A stretch of 64,000 nt of DNA, taken from NCBI GenBank assembly GCA_004193545.1, contig RPGO01000005.1, positions 111,897-175,896 on the forward strand, in the 5' to 3' direction. Below the pieces are notes generated by a model, which was not told where the DNA came from, made no database searches, and was given only the letters and a program-made list of their open reading frames with translations. The position numbers and the translations under genes were made by a program. This DNA is from Candidatus Argoarchaeum ethanivorans. GTDB lineage: Archaea; Halobacteriota; Methanosarcinia; Methanosarcinales; EX4572-44. Positions 35,959 to 46,011 of the stretch are shown one piece after another (within the stretch, counting starts at the first letter, position 1; each line of letters opens with the position of its first letter).

Positions 35959-36747
35959 TTAGAATACACGTGCAAATCCGCCATATTTTTCAAAAACAAA
36001 CAAAGATACAAGCGATATAACAATCAGGATTGTTGCAGATGCGATAGCTAAATTGAGCTCTCCGCATGACATGTTCAGGTACAATGAGATGGGTAGTGTC
36101 TCTGTTTTCATTCTTGTTGCCCCTGCAAGCATTAATGCAGCTCCAAACTCGCCTATTCCTTTTGACCATGTTATAATAGAACCGGCGAGGAGTCCATTCT
36201 TTGACATTGGTAGTGTTACATGCCAGAACGCCTGCACCTTGCTGCAACCAAGTGTTTCAGCTATGTATTCATATCTTGGATTGATGCCCTGGAATGTTCC
36301 ACGCAGTATTCTGAACATGAATGGCACATTGACAAAAAATTGTGCAATAATAATTCCAAGCGGGGTGAATACGAAAACAAGTCCTGCTTCTGCAAGACCT
36401 TTGCCAAATGGTGTTGTACCAAATAAAAGCAGCAAGCCCACGCCTGCAACCAGCGGAGGCAGGGCAAGTGGCACATCCAGAATCGTATTAACAAAACTCT
36501 TTCCAAAGAAGTCATATCGAGCAAGCGCATAAGCTGCAGGTATTGAGATTGCGATGCACATGGCTGTTGAGATAACTGCTGTTGTTAAACTCAATTTTAT
36601 TGCAAATTGTATCTCCTTTGAGAGAAGACTTGTTATTAGAGCTTGTGGTGTGGTATGCGTCACAACGCATATAAGAAGAACCGAGATAAAAACGGCAAGA
36701 GATATACTTGACAGAATGGTAATTGTCTTGATTGTTGAGTCTTTCAA
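35959..36747 (-). CDS. wtpB: Tungstate/molybdate ABC transporter permease
   Basis: A 262-residue membrane permease with about six hydrophobic segments and the coupling motif EYIAETLGCSKVQAFWHVTLP typical of ModB/WtpB. PAAYALARYDFFGKSFVNT and GEFGAALMLAGATRMKTETLP are family features. The start appears to be TTG at 36747, 20 bp after the trmO stop, with only a weak ribosome-binding site. Confidence 0.9.
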   Translation of the reverse strand: MKDSTIKTITILSSISLAVFISVLLICVVTHTTPQALITSLLSKEIQFAIKLSLTTAVISTAMCIAISIPAAYALARYDFFGKSFVNTILDVPLALPPLVAGVGLLLLFGTTPFGKGLAEAGLVFVFTPLGIIIAQFFVNVPFMFRILRGTFQGINPRYEYIAETLGCSKVQAFWHVTLPMSKNGLLAGSIITWSKGIGEFGAALMLAGATRMKTETLPISLYLNMSCGELNLAIASATILIVISLVSLFVFEKYGGFARVF

Positions 36748-36767
36748 TTTAAAACATCGCCATGCTT

Positions 36768-37256
36768 TTATTTACTTCTATGCTTTCCTGGCTCCCCTCT
36801 TGCCATATCAATATTGGGGTTGTTGAGCCACCCGGTTTTTGCATTATCTCTATGGTCAAAGAACGGGATGAAAGGTTTTAAATCAAGCAGCGGAGTTCCG
36901 TCTAAAATATCAACTTCACTGATTTCCAGTATGTTTCCCTTCACGTTCTCTAATTTTACAATAGAAAGTCCAACAGGATTTGGTCTATTGAAATGCCTTA
37001 TTGAGAATATCCCATGCGGTTCATCATCTAAAAAAGGTGTTGAAATCAAAGAATTGCCGTCAGAGCGATGGAAATGGTAAATGAGGATGAGGTGAGAAAA
37101 TCCCTCGACATCTTCCAGTCCATCGGCATATTGTTTAAATATCTCTATTTCTCCTCTCGCATCCTTTGCAAAAACACCCTGTATCGGTGCATCTTTTTTG
37201 TCATGAAACCCTGTGTGTATAATTCCAACAGGACTGTATACTATTTTATCCATCAT
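36768..37256 (-). CDS. trmO: tRNA t6A37 N6-methyltransferase TrmO family protein
   Basis: TrmO methylates N6-threonylcarbamoyladenosine at tRNA position 37 using SAM. The 162 residues carry YSPVGIIHTGFHDKKDAPIQ at the start, EGFSHLILIYHFHRS, FSIRHFNRPNPVGLSIVKLE and VDILDGTPLLDLKPFIPFFD, the classic motifs of the single-sheet beta-barrel (UPF0066). It stands between wtpA and wtpB, with 32 and 20 bp spacers in the same direction, so it is probably translated from the transporter mRNA. Confidence 0.9.
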   Translation of the reverse strand: MMDKIVYSPVGIIHTGFHDKKDAPIQGVFAKDARGEIEIFKQYADGLEDVEGFSHLILIYHFHRSDGNSLISTPFLDDEPHGIFSIRHFNRPNPVGLSIVKLENVKGNILEISEVDILDGTPLLDLKPFIPFFDHRDNAKTGWLNNPNIDMARGEPGKHRSK

Positions 37257-37288
37257 TTATTTTTTCATCTCAGTTACTCTTTACTGAA

Positions 37289-39076
<1,788 letters not shown>

Positions 39077-39174
39077 TTATGTCAACACAGACATAGACTA
39101 ATGATTTATAAAGGTTGCGAAAAGGGGGAGGGCTGCGGGATAAAAATAAAAGATACCTTTGGACCTGCAAAACT

Positions 39175-39336
39175 TCAGTCTTTCAGTACAATCACAAATA
39201 CCTTTTTTCCAATGTGTCTTTTTGAAGCATCTATTTTAGCACCATTTCCGTATGGTGTAATCCTTTTCTCATAAATCTCTTCGACATTATCCTTAATTGT
39301 CACATTTCCACCGGCGATGGCTTTAATTTCTCTCAT
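39175..39336 (-). CDS. DUF2080-type small protein
   Basis: About 53 residues ending RITPYGNGAKIDASKRHIGK followed by KVFVIVLKD. This KxTPxGNGAKxxxxKRxIGKxVxVxVL pattern defines DUF2080, a small archaeal family often found next to IS elements and thought to bind nucleic acid. A longer frame starts at 39381. It stands alone between wtpA and the thi4-like gene. Confidence 0.65.
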   Translation of the reverse strand: MREIKAIAGGNVTIKDNVEEIYEKRITPYGNGAKIDASKRHIGKKVFVIVLKD

Positions 39337-39522
39337 ACACTCAGTATATACATGTAAACACTTAAATACTTTGCGATACATGAGGATTGATACAGCGATT
39401 ACATGTCACACACCCCTGGCATAATCTACTGAACCTGTACACAACTTGAATTCTATCCCACAACCCAAAAAAGAATAACATTTATAGGAAAACAACTTAA
39501 CAGGTGCTCTGGTGAATGTATT

Positions 39523-40329
39523 ATGACTACCAGTGAGATTCAGGTTACAAAGGCTATCCTGAGAGAGTTTTTTGAAGATTTTATGGAGAATATAATTGAA
39601 AGTGATGTAGTGGTTGTCGGGGCAGGACCCTGTGGTATTGCAGCGGCTACGTATGCGGCTGAAGAAGGGCATAAAACAATTCTTATCGAGAGAAATTTTC
39701 ATGCAGGTGGAGGTATGTGGCAGGGAGGATTCTTAATGCCAAAAAATATTATCCGTGAACCTGCAAACATCCTGCTCGAGGAGTGGGGTGTGAAACTCAA
39801 AAAAGCAGAAGATGATTTATATGTCTGCGATTCCTTTGAGATGGTATCAAAGATGCTTGCAGCAGCTTCCAGTGCAGGCGTTAAACTGCTAAACTCGGTG
39901 CATGTCGAAGACATTATTCTTAAAAATGATCGTGTCGAAGGTGTCGTTATCCAGTGGTTCCCTGCAACCAAAATGCCTTTAGATATGAATTTCGCTGATC
40001 CTATTGCTATTAAAACAAAAGTGGTAATCGATGCAACAGGGCATGGTTCTGTGTTAGTCTCACGGCTCGCGGAACAACGGCCAGAAATTAAAAAACCGGT
40101 AGGTTGCGGTTCAATGTGGGTTGACCGGGCAGAACAAGAAACAGTAGAACTCACACAGGAAATATACCCGGGTCTTATTGTTGCAGGCATGGCAGCAACC
40201 TCTACTTACGGTGCTCCACGCATGGGACCAATTTTCAGTGGCATGCTGCTCGGAGGCAAAAAAGCAGCAGAATTTGCTCATGAGAAAATCAGTGAGATAA
40301 CAGAAGAAAAAGTGCGTATCAAAGACTAA
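39523..40329 (+). CDS. Thi4-family thiazole synthase-like flavoprotein
   Basis: The 268-residue protein has the Thi4 fold signatures: VVVVGAGPCGIAAATYAAEE (FAD/NAD Rossmann), AGGGMWQGGFLMPKN, KVVIDATGHGSVLVSRLAEQ and EIYPGLIVAGMAATSTYGAP followed by RMGPIFSGMLLGG. Thi4 makes the thiazole of thiamine from NAD and glycine. The suicidal eukaryal enzyme has Cys, and archaeal sulfide-using enzymes have His, two residues before the conserved Asp-Pro; here the sequence is NFADPIAIK, with Phe at that place. It may be a divergent paralogue with another reaction. GGTGA precedes the ATG. Confidence 0.8.
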   Translation: MTTSEIQVTKAILREFFEDFMENIIESDVVVVGAGPCGIAAATYAAEEGHKTILIERNFHAGGGMWQGGFLMPKNIIREPANILLEEWGVKLKKAEDDLYVCDSFEMVSKMLAAASSAGVKLLNSVHVEDIILKNDRVEGVVIQWFPATKMPLDMNFADPIAIKTKVVIDATGHGSVLVSRLAEQRPEIKKPVGCGSMWVDRAEQETVELTQEIYPGLIVAGMAATSTYGAPRMGPIFSGMLLGGKKAAEFAHEKISEITEEKVRIKD

Positions 40330-40429
40330 TTCCTGTAAGTAGCAGGTTTTTGGTGATAGACCTGCAACAGATAGAAACCCTATAATATGTTTCGTTTGTA
40401 CTTGTTTCGAGCCAAACAAGTACAATGAT

Positions 40430-41533
40430 TCATTGATGATTTGTTCGATCTTTTTTTGTTAGCTTTGTTGATATCAAGACCCCGGAAACTGAGATTATAA
40501 ATGCACCAATGACTGTTAGAGCCAGCATCTGCTGTCCGGCACTTTTGTCAATAGCAAACTCATCAATCGTTGAGCTTATTGAAAGAATATATTTGCTTGC
40601 ACCCCAGAACAACAATCCAGTTGCGACAGTGAAAAATACATGTGTCCATGCAAATGCGAAACTTTCTTTTGAAAGATACAGGTCAACAATCTTACCAAAC
40701 TGCAGTGAAAGCGCAGCAGAGACGTACCACCAGATCGAAGAGTTGATAAAAATCATGAGCAGTATCATATAACCATAGGTGAACGTCTCATGATTATAAC
40801 ACCCCCAGAAACCGACTGCACCCTGGACTGTTGCAATTACAAATAGTATGACTGAAGCTGTACCAGCAGTGAATGCAATTTTTCCACCAGTGAGAGATTG
40901 TTTCATTGAAGCATTGAAATTGCTCCATGGTTCGTCCAGTCCAAAACTGCGATAGAGCATGTAAGTACCAATGGCTCCGGTAATGGCGATCACCGCACCT
41001 TCGGGATAGCCAATTAACAGGAAAATAGCATATAGTAAACTTGCAATTCCAATGGGAACAAAAAACACATGATTGATTTTTGGATCTTCAATGGCTTTTT
41101 TTAGTATGTAAAAAGTACTCTCAAGTTTTGCACTCTGGCGCACTACAACCCGTTTCACAGCATCCACTTTAATCCGTGATTGCACAACAGGCATCAAACT
41201 TTCATCCTCTGCACCATCTGAAACAACGATAACGTGATCGGCCTCTAACCACTCAATCACCTGATCAAGCTGGGATGCAATTTTTCCATCAGAAATTATC
41301 CCAACATTCTTATCACCAGCAATAGAGACAATCTCGGCTGGTTCTTGCATAATGACCTCGTCATAAAGCTTGATTCCACCAAAGATTGTGTTAGCATCAG
41401 AATCCTCCGGGTCAGAAAGAAGAAGTTTTGTGGCAGCATCGATATTGGCTTCACGTCCAACGACAGGCGAGGTGACACCTGCTTTTACACCAAGATCGTC
41501 GTCCCGGTCGATGCACAGAATAAGCTTTGTCAT
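40430..41533 (-). CDS. DUF373 family membrane protein
   Basis: A 367-residue archaeal protein with a soluble N-terminal half (LILCIDRDDDLGVKAGVTSP, VVGREANIDAATKLLLSDPE, DHVIVVSDGAEDESLMPVVQ) that is the hallmark of DUF373, and six or so transmembrane segments in the C-terminal half. The family is widespread in euryarchaea and uncharacterised. The start at 41533 is the first Met before the conserved motif; an upstream frame start at 41566 adds unconserved residues. Confidence 0.85.
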   Translation of the reverse strand: MTKLILCIDRDDDLGVKAGVTSPVVGREANIDAATKLLLSDPEDSDANTIFGGIKLYDEVIMQEPAEIVSIAGDKNVGIISDGKIASQLDQVIEWLEADHVIVVSDGAEDESLMPVVQSRIKVDAVKRVVVRQSAKLESTFYILKKAIEDPKINHVFFVPIGIASLLYAIFLLIGYPEGAVIAITGAIGTYMLYRSFGLDEPWSNFNASMKQSLTGGKIAFTAGTASVILFVIATVQGAVGFWGCYNHETFTYGYMILLMIFINSSIWWYVSAALSLQFGKIVDLYLSKESFAFAWTHVFFTVATGLLFWGASKYILSISSTIDEFAIDKSAGQQMLALTVIGAFIISVSGVLISTKLTKKDRTNHQ

Positions 41534-41588
41534 GGAATAGTCCCAATTGCTAATCGTACAGCACACTATAAAAATTATACCATAAAAC

Positions 41589-41860
41589 CTGCAAAGCTAC
41601 GCTTTGCAGAGGTTAACCTAACAACTGCACAACTTCGTTGTGCAGAAAATAACTATCAACTGCATAATTCTTGATTGTGTTAGCAATCAAGTGCAGAAAT
41701 ACCAGTAGCCCTCGATTCTCGATTGCGGGAAGCACTGCAAAGCTGTGCTTTTGCAGAACTGCATACTCCGTATGCAGGAAATAACTCTTGATTGCGTTAG
41801 CAATCAAGTGCAGAAATACCAGTAGCCCTCGATTCTTGATTGTGTTAGCAATCAAGTGCA
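41589..41860. repeat. Largest array of composite hairpin repeats
   Basis: Modules in order: stem CTGCAAAGC, loop TAC, stem GCTTTGCAG (41589-41609); stem CTGCACAAC, loop TTC, stem GTTGTGCAG (41624-41644); TTGATTG/GCAATCAA inside CTGCA/TGCAG; CTCGATT/TCGATTGC; CTGCAAAGC/GCTTTTGCAG; stem CTGCATAC, loop TCC, stem GTATGCAG; then two copies of a roughly 60-bp block (TTGATTGCGTTAGCAATCAA, linker GTGCAGAAATACCAGTAGCC). It lies between DUF373 and the beta-helix genes. No gene is seen. Confidence 0.9.
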
Positions 41861-41935
41861 TAGAAAATAATGAACGTTATCGAAAATTTTATAAATAGAA
41901 ATAGTCAAAGTAACTAAAAAATGGAGAAGAAAGAA

Positions 41936-42298
41936 ATGAAAAGCAAAACAAACAGATCTTGGAAGATATCGGTGTTTGCGATTCTTTTCGCAGTGCTGGC
42001 ATTTGTAAGTATTGGATGCGCATCAGCAGATACGATTTATGTGCCTGAAGGCGATACGATTATCGTGAGGGATGGCACATACACCGGGAACGTGGTAGTC
42101 AACAAGTCTTTGACGATTCAGTCAGAGAACGGCTCGGCTGTAACGACGGTTGAGGTAAATAGCTCAGATGACCCTGTCTTTGAAGTGACTACGGATTATG
42201 TGAACATAAGCGGGTTTACGATGGCGGGCGCGACATGGGTTGTGGATGACGATGGCGGCGTGGACTATACGAGCATACAAGCGGTGGTGGCAGCATGA
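41936..42298 (+). CDS. Short secreted beta-helix protein (truncated NosD-like)
   Basis: About 120 residues with a signal peptide (WKISVFAILFAVLAFVSIGC, then ASA) followed by TIYVPEGDTIIVRDGTYTGN and VVNKSLTIQSENGSAVTTVE, the opening coils of a NosD-type right-handed beta-helix. It ends inside a second helix opening (VVDDDGGVDYTSIQAVVAA) at the point where similar proteins continue AxxGDTIYV. Its TGA overlaps the ATG of the next gene (ATGA). ATG 41936 is chosen over 41921 because GGAGAAG lies between them. It looks like the severed N-terminus of a larger gene, now possibly translationally coupled to its neighbour. Confidence 0.65.
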   Translation: MKSKTNRSWKISVFAILFAVLAFVSIGCASADTIYVPEGDTIIVRDGTYTGNVVVNKSLTIQSENGSAVTTVEVNSSDDPVFEVTTDYVNISGFTMAGATWVVDDDGGVDYTSIQAVVAA

Positions 42299-45200
42299 CC
42301 CGCCTGCTGCTGATGGCTGCGGCGCTCGTGGTGGTGCTTGCGGCAGGCGTGGTGTCGGGTGCTGGCGCTGAGTGGGATGTGTATCAGGGTGATTCGATTC
42401 AGGATGCGATTGACGGCGCAGGGGATGGGGATACGATTTACGTGCATGCCGGGATGTATGTCGAGAATGTGGATGTGTGGAAACGGGTTACGCTGATCGG
42501 CGAGGGCGCTGATGTGGTGACGGTGCGGGCGGCGTCGGCAGGAGATTATGTGTTTGATGTGACCACGGATTGGGTGAATGTCAGTGGATTCAAAATAAAA
42601 GATGGTGTAATAGGCATTGCGGTATGCCGGTCATCCGTTACTATATCTAATAATGACATTCAGGATAATTTATGGGGTGGAATATGGTTAGAACATGGTA
42701 TTAACAGCACTGTCACTTATAATAGCATCTTTGATAATGGAGATGACGGTATAGGCCTTGGTGAATCGGGGAATAACAATATATCATATAATGATATCGT
42801 TAACAATGGGGGTAACGGCATTTCTGTGAACGAAGCGGGTTGTTACGGGCTCCAATGCGGTTATAACAATGTAGAAAATAATAACATTTCAAATAATGGT
42901 GAAGATGGAATTTACATGAATTGTGCTTTTAATAATACAATATTAAGTAATAATGTATCGCACAACGGCTACGGCATCCATCTGTTTTATTCGAGCAACA
43001 ACACGCTGATGAGCAACACCGCATGCTCGAACTCCATTGGAGTCTTCTTTAGTTCCAGCAATGACAACACCTTAACTAACAACAATGCCAGCTCGAACAG
43101 TGGTACTGGAATCACCATCGGACATTCCAGCGGCAATACTTTAACTAACAACACCGCAAGTTCGAACATCGGTACTGGAATCTCCATCTCCTATTCCAGT
43201 AATAACAACATAACTAATAACATTGCAAGCTCGAATAGCTATGGATTCGGTCTCTTCTCTTCCAGTAATAACAACACTCTAACTAATAACAATGCCAGCT
43301 TGGACTACTATGGAATCTACCTCTCCTATTCCAGCAATGACAATACCTTAACTAACAACACCGCATCGAACAACAACTACGGTATCTACCTGTGTTATTC
43401 GAGTAATGACAGCACTATCCACCACAACAACCTCATCGACAACACCCAAAACGCCTACGACGATAGCGACAACATATGGGACTCCGGCTCCGAAGGCAAC
43501 TACTGGAGCGACTACACCGGCACCGACACAAACCGTGACGGCATCGGCGACGACCCAAACGACATCCCTGGCGGCGAAAGCGTGGACAGATTCCCGCTCA
43601 CAGGCATCCGCTGGCTCCCCCCTGAAATATCCCGCTCCCGGCTCGGCATCAACACCCACTGGAACCACTGGGCAGATAACCTCTCCGTATACAAAGAAAA
43701 GACCAGAAACTTCGGAGTAGTCAGGGATCAGGCATGGTGGGCTGGTCTTGAGGCCAGCGATCTGACCGGATCAGAATGGGATAACGCAAACTGGAACTAT
43801 TCTTACAACACGAAAACGCTCTGCGGAAAGGAGATAACATACCAGTCAGGGCTCGATAATCTGGTCAAGCTGTATCAGGACGAGGACTCTCCTGAGTTGT
43901 TGCTTTTGTTAAACCTGAAGAATGATAACATATCATCGTTCGAGACGATAACCGCTGACCAATACTATGATTATGTGTACCACGTGGTTGAGCGATACGA
44001 CCGGGATGGGGTAAGTGACATGCCCGGATTGACAAGACCGGTCAGGTATTTTGAGGTGGGTAACGAGGTGGATTACATTAGAACCAACGATTCAAGGCAT
44101 GGTTACCACTCTCCAGAAGATTACGTTGAGAATAGACTCATCCCTGCTTACAATGCAGCAAAAGCCGCAAACAAAGATGCAGTGATCATGGGCAGTGGTC
44201 TTGGCATGGAAAGCAACCTTCTGGGTAGTAAAACAGGTGAGTTCAACACTGCATATCTTGAGGCGATGTACGATAACATAACAGTGAATGGCGGCAATAA
44301 GAATAATAATTTTTACATGGATAAGATAGCCATCCATTATTATTCAGAGAACGAGCATCCAGAGTTTTTTGACGAAAATATAAAGATGGTAGAAGATGTT
44401 ATCACGAGTGGGGAGGGTAGAGAGAAGCCGATTTGGATTACAGAGTTCGCTCCAGCACCCCAGGCATCGCTTTATGCCCGTCTGTTGACACTAATGTTTG
44501 CAAACAGGATCGAGATGCCAGTGATCTATAATCTCAAAGACGATTCAGAAAGCGGTTTCGGACTGTACGATGTCACATGTGTTAGTGATGAAGAGATGAT
44601 AACACCGAGAGAGTCCATCCAGGTGATCGATACCGTTTTGAGTACATTACACGGCACAACCCCGTCCGAAAACGAAACCACATCCTCGGAACCCGGAAAA
44701 ACAATTTATCAGAGAGTCTTCAACAATTCAGATAAGAAAGTAACGGTGCTGTGGTATATCGATGATGCTGATCCCGGTGCAGTGACAAACTATAACTACA
44801 CGGCATCCCCTGGATCACCGCAAACATTCACAGTAGATGTTCTCGGAACTGCCAATTTCTCGCAGACAAGCCCCTTACATCTAACAATCGGGTCTGATCC
44901 CACATACGTGGTTGAAGCCGACCTCCCGATCGATGTTGATCTGCACTTCAACAAGACCACCCCCACAGGAGTCTCAACAGAGAGAGCCGAAAGCTTCAGA
45001 GTGGGAGACACCCTATACGGCAACATAGCAACAAGCACCAGCACAAGCCACACCGTGAGAACGTACATCACGATAACCATGCCTGACGGAACTCGCAGGT
45101 ATGCATATTATGATAAACCAGACTTCAACCCTGAAAGCGACAGGCTGCTATTCTCGGAGACAAAAATCCCGCTTTATGACGGTACCTGGAACGCAACCAC

Positions 45201-45936
45201 GAACGACTGGCTGTGGAACATCTACGAGTTCACTGGAAGCGATCCAGGAAAATACCGATGGAACTGCTGGTACGAAGATTCCAAGACATGCGAGATTCTG
45301 GGCGGAGACTCCTCCGAATACAACTTCTCAGAAACACCCGCGGGAACACCGGTCGAATCTGCAACAGGCAAAGGCGAGGTCTATCTTGACAGCAGCGCTG
45401 GCACAATTGAAGATCTTGCTGCAATCTCACCTGATGATATGCCAGAAGTGCCCGAGAGTCTGAATCCGGTCTATGGATTCTTCAGTTTCAATATCACAGG
45501 AATCTCCAGCGGAGAGAGCATCAATATCCCACTAACATTCTCTGAAAACGTGCCAGCAGGTACAGAATACTGGAAGCACGGACCAACACCGGATGACAAC
45601 ACACCTCACTGGTACCAGATTCCGGTCAGCGATGACGATTGCGATCGGATCATCGTAATAACACTAACTGACGGCGGTATCGGCGATGATGACCTTACAG
45701 AAAACGGCGTGATCGTGGATGACGGCGGACCAAATCTACCAAAGAAAGGCGACCTTGATGGCGATTCCCAAATTACTTCAACAGATGCTGCAATCGCACT
45801 TCAAATAGCAGTCGGCAGCCGCCCCTGCAATCCTCAAATCCTTGCTATTGCTGATGTTAGTGGCGATGGCAGGGTTTCATCACTTGACGCTCTTATGATT
45901 CTACAAAACTGCACAACGAAGTTGTGCAGAGAATAA
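42295..45936 (+). CDS. Large secreted beta-helix/glycoside hydrolase/dockerin protein
   Basis: The 1213-residue protein has several parts. First is a signal peptide (LLLMAAALVVVLAAGVVSGA). A right-handed beta-helix of NosD/PbH1 repeats follows (about 30-390; GNNNISYNDIVNNGGNG, NTLTNNTASSN). Next is GNYWSDYTGTDTNRDGIGDD typical of NosD-like modules. A clan GH-A-like TIM barrel comes next (about 440-800), with YFEVGNEVDY giving a likely acid/base Glu591 and PIWITEF a likely nucleophile Glu717. Beta-sandwich domains follow, then a 'choice-of-anchor U'-like domain (GISSGESINIPLTFSENVPA), and finally a dockerin type I domain (about 1152-1207; GDLDGDSQITSTDAAIAL). The last residues NCTTKLCRE are encoded by a hairpin repeat. 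The dockerin implies a cohesin partner, not found here. Confidence 0.85.
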   Translation: MTRLLLMAAALVVVLAAGVVSGAGAEWDVYQGDSIQDAIDGAGDGDTIYVHAGMYVENVDVWKRVTLIGEGADVVTVRAASAGDYVFDVTTDWVNVSGFKIKDGVIGIAVCRSSVTISNNDIQDNLWGGIWLEHGINSTVTYNSIFDNGDDGIGLGESGNNNISYNDIVNNGGNGISVNEAGCYGLQCGYNNVENNNISNNGEDGIYMNCAFNNTILSNNVSHNGYGIHLFYSSNNTLMSNTACSNSIGVFFSSSNDNTLTNNNASSNSGTGITIGHSSGNTLTNNTASSNIGTGISISYSSNNNITNNIASSNSYGFGLFSSSNNNTLTNNNASLDYYGIYLSYSSNDNTLTNNTASNNNYGIYLCYSSNDSTIHHNNLIDNTQNAYDDSDNIWDSGSEGNYWSDYTGTDTNRDGIGDDPNDIPGGESVDRFPLTGIRWLPPEISRSRLGINTHWNHWADNLSVYKEKTRNFGVVRDQAWWAGLEASDLTGSEWDNANWNYSYNTKTLCGKEITYQSGLDNLVKLYQDEDSPELLLLLNLKNDNISSFETITADQYYDYVYHVVERYDRDGVSDMPGLTRPVRYFEVGNEVDYIRTNDSRHGYHSPEDYVENRLIPAYNAAKAANKDAVIMGSGLGMESNLLGSKTGEFNTAYLEAMYDNITVNGGNKNNNFYMDKIAIHYYSENEHPEFFDENIKMVEDVITSGEGREKPIWITEFAPAPQASLYARLLTLMFANRIEMPVIYNLKDDSESGFGLYDVTCVSDEEMITPRESIQVIDTVLSTLHGTTPSENETTSSEPGKTIYQRVFNNSDKKVTVLWYIDDADPGAVTNYNYTASPGSPQTFTVDVLGTANFSQTSPLHLTIGSDPTYVVEADLPIDVDLHFNKTTPTGVSTERAESFRVGDTLYGNIATSTSTSHTVRTYITITMPDGTRRYAYYDKPDFNPESDRLLFSETKIPLYDGTWNATTNDWLWNIYEFTGSDPGKYRWNCWYEDSKTCEILGGDSSEYNFSETPAGTPVESATGKGEVYLDSSAGTIEDLAAISPDDMPEVPESLNPVYGFFSFNITGISSGESINIPLTFSENVPAGTEYWKHGPTPDDNTPHWYQIPVSDDDCDRIIVITLTDGGIGDDDLTENGVIVDDGGPNLPKKGDLDGDSQITSTDAAIALQIAVGSRPCNPQILAIADVSGDGRVSSLDALMILQNCTTKLCRE

Positions 45937-46001
45937 CCAGTAATTCTCGATTGCGGAAGCAATCGAGTGCGGAAAGAATTCTCGATTACGTAGTAATCGA
46001 G
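45909..46001. repeat. Composite hairpins at the dockerin gene 3' end and before the IorA-like gene
   Basis: Stem CTGCACAAC, loop GAA, stem GTTGTGCAG (45909-45929) lies inside the coding frame and supplies most of the last nine codons. Then come TCTCGATTGC/GCAATCGAG (45946-45967) and stem CTCGATTAC, loop GTA, stem GTAATCGAG (45981-46001). The GAGG at the end of the last hairpin is 9-10 bases before the next ATG. Confidence 0.9.
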
Positions 46002-46011
46002 GTTTTGTCAA

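Noticed and set aside
41589..41860. Possible CRISPR array
   Set aside because: The repeats are variable hairpins without regular spacers of constant length, and no cas genes are in the window.
42987..43694. Minus-strand open frames under the beta-helix region
   Set aside because: They come from the low-complexity Asn/Ser/Thr repeats of the beta-helix; no start signals or families.
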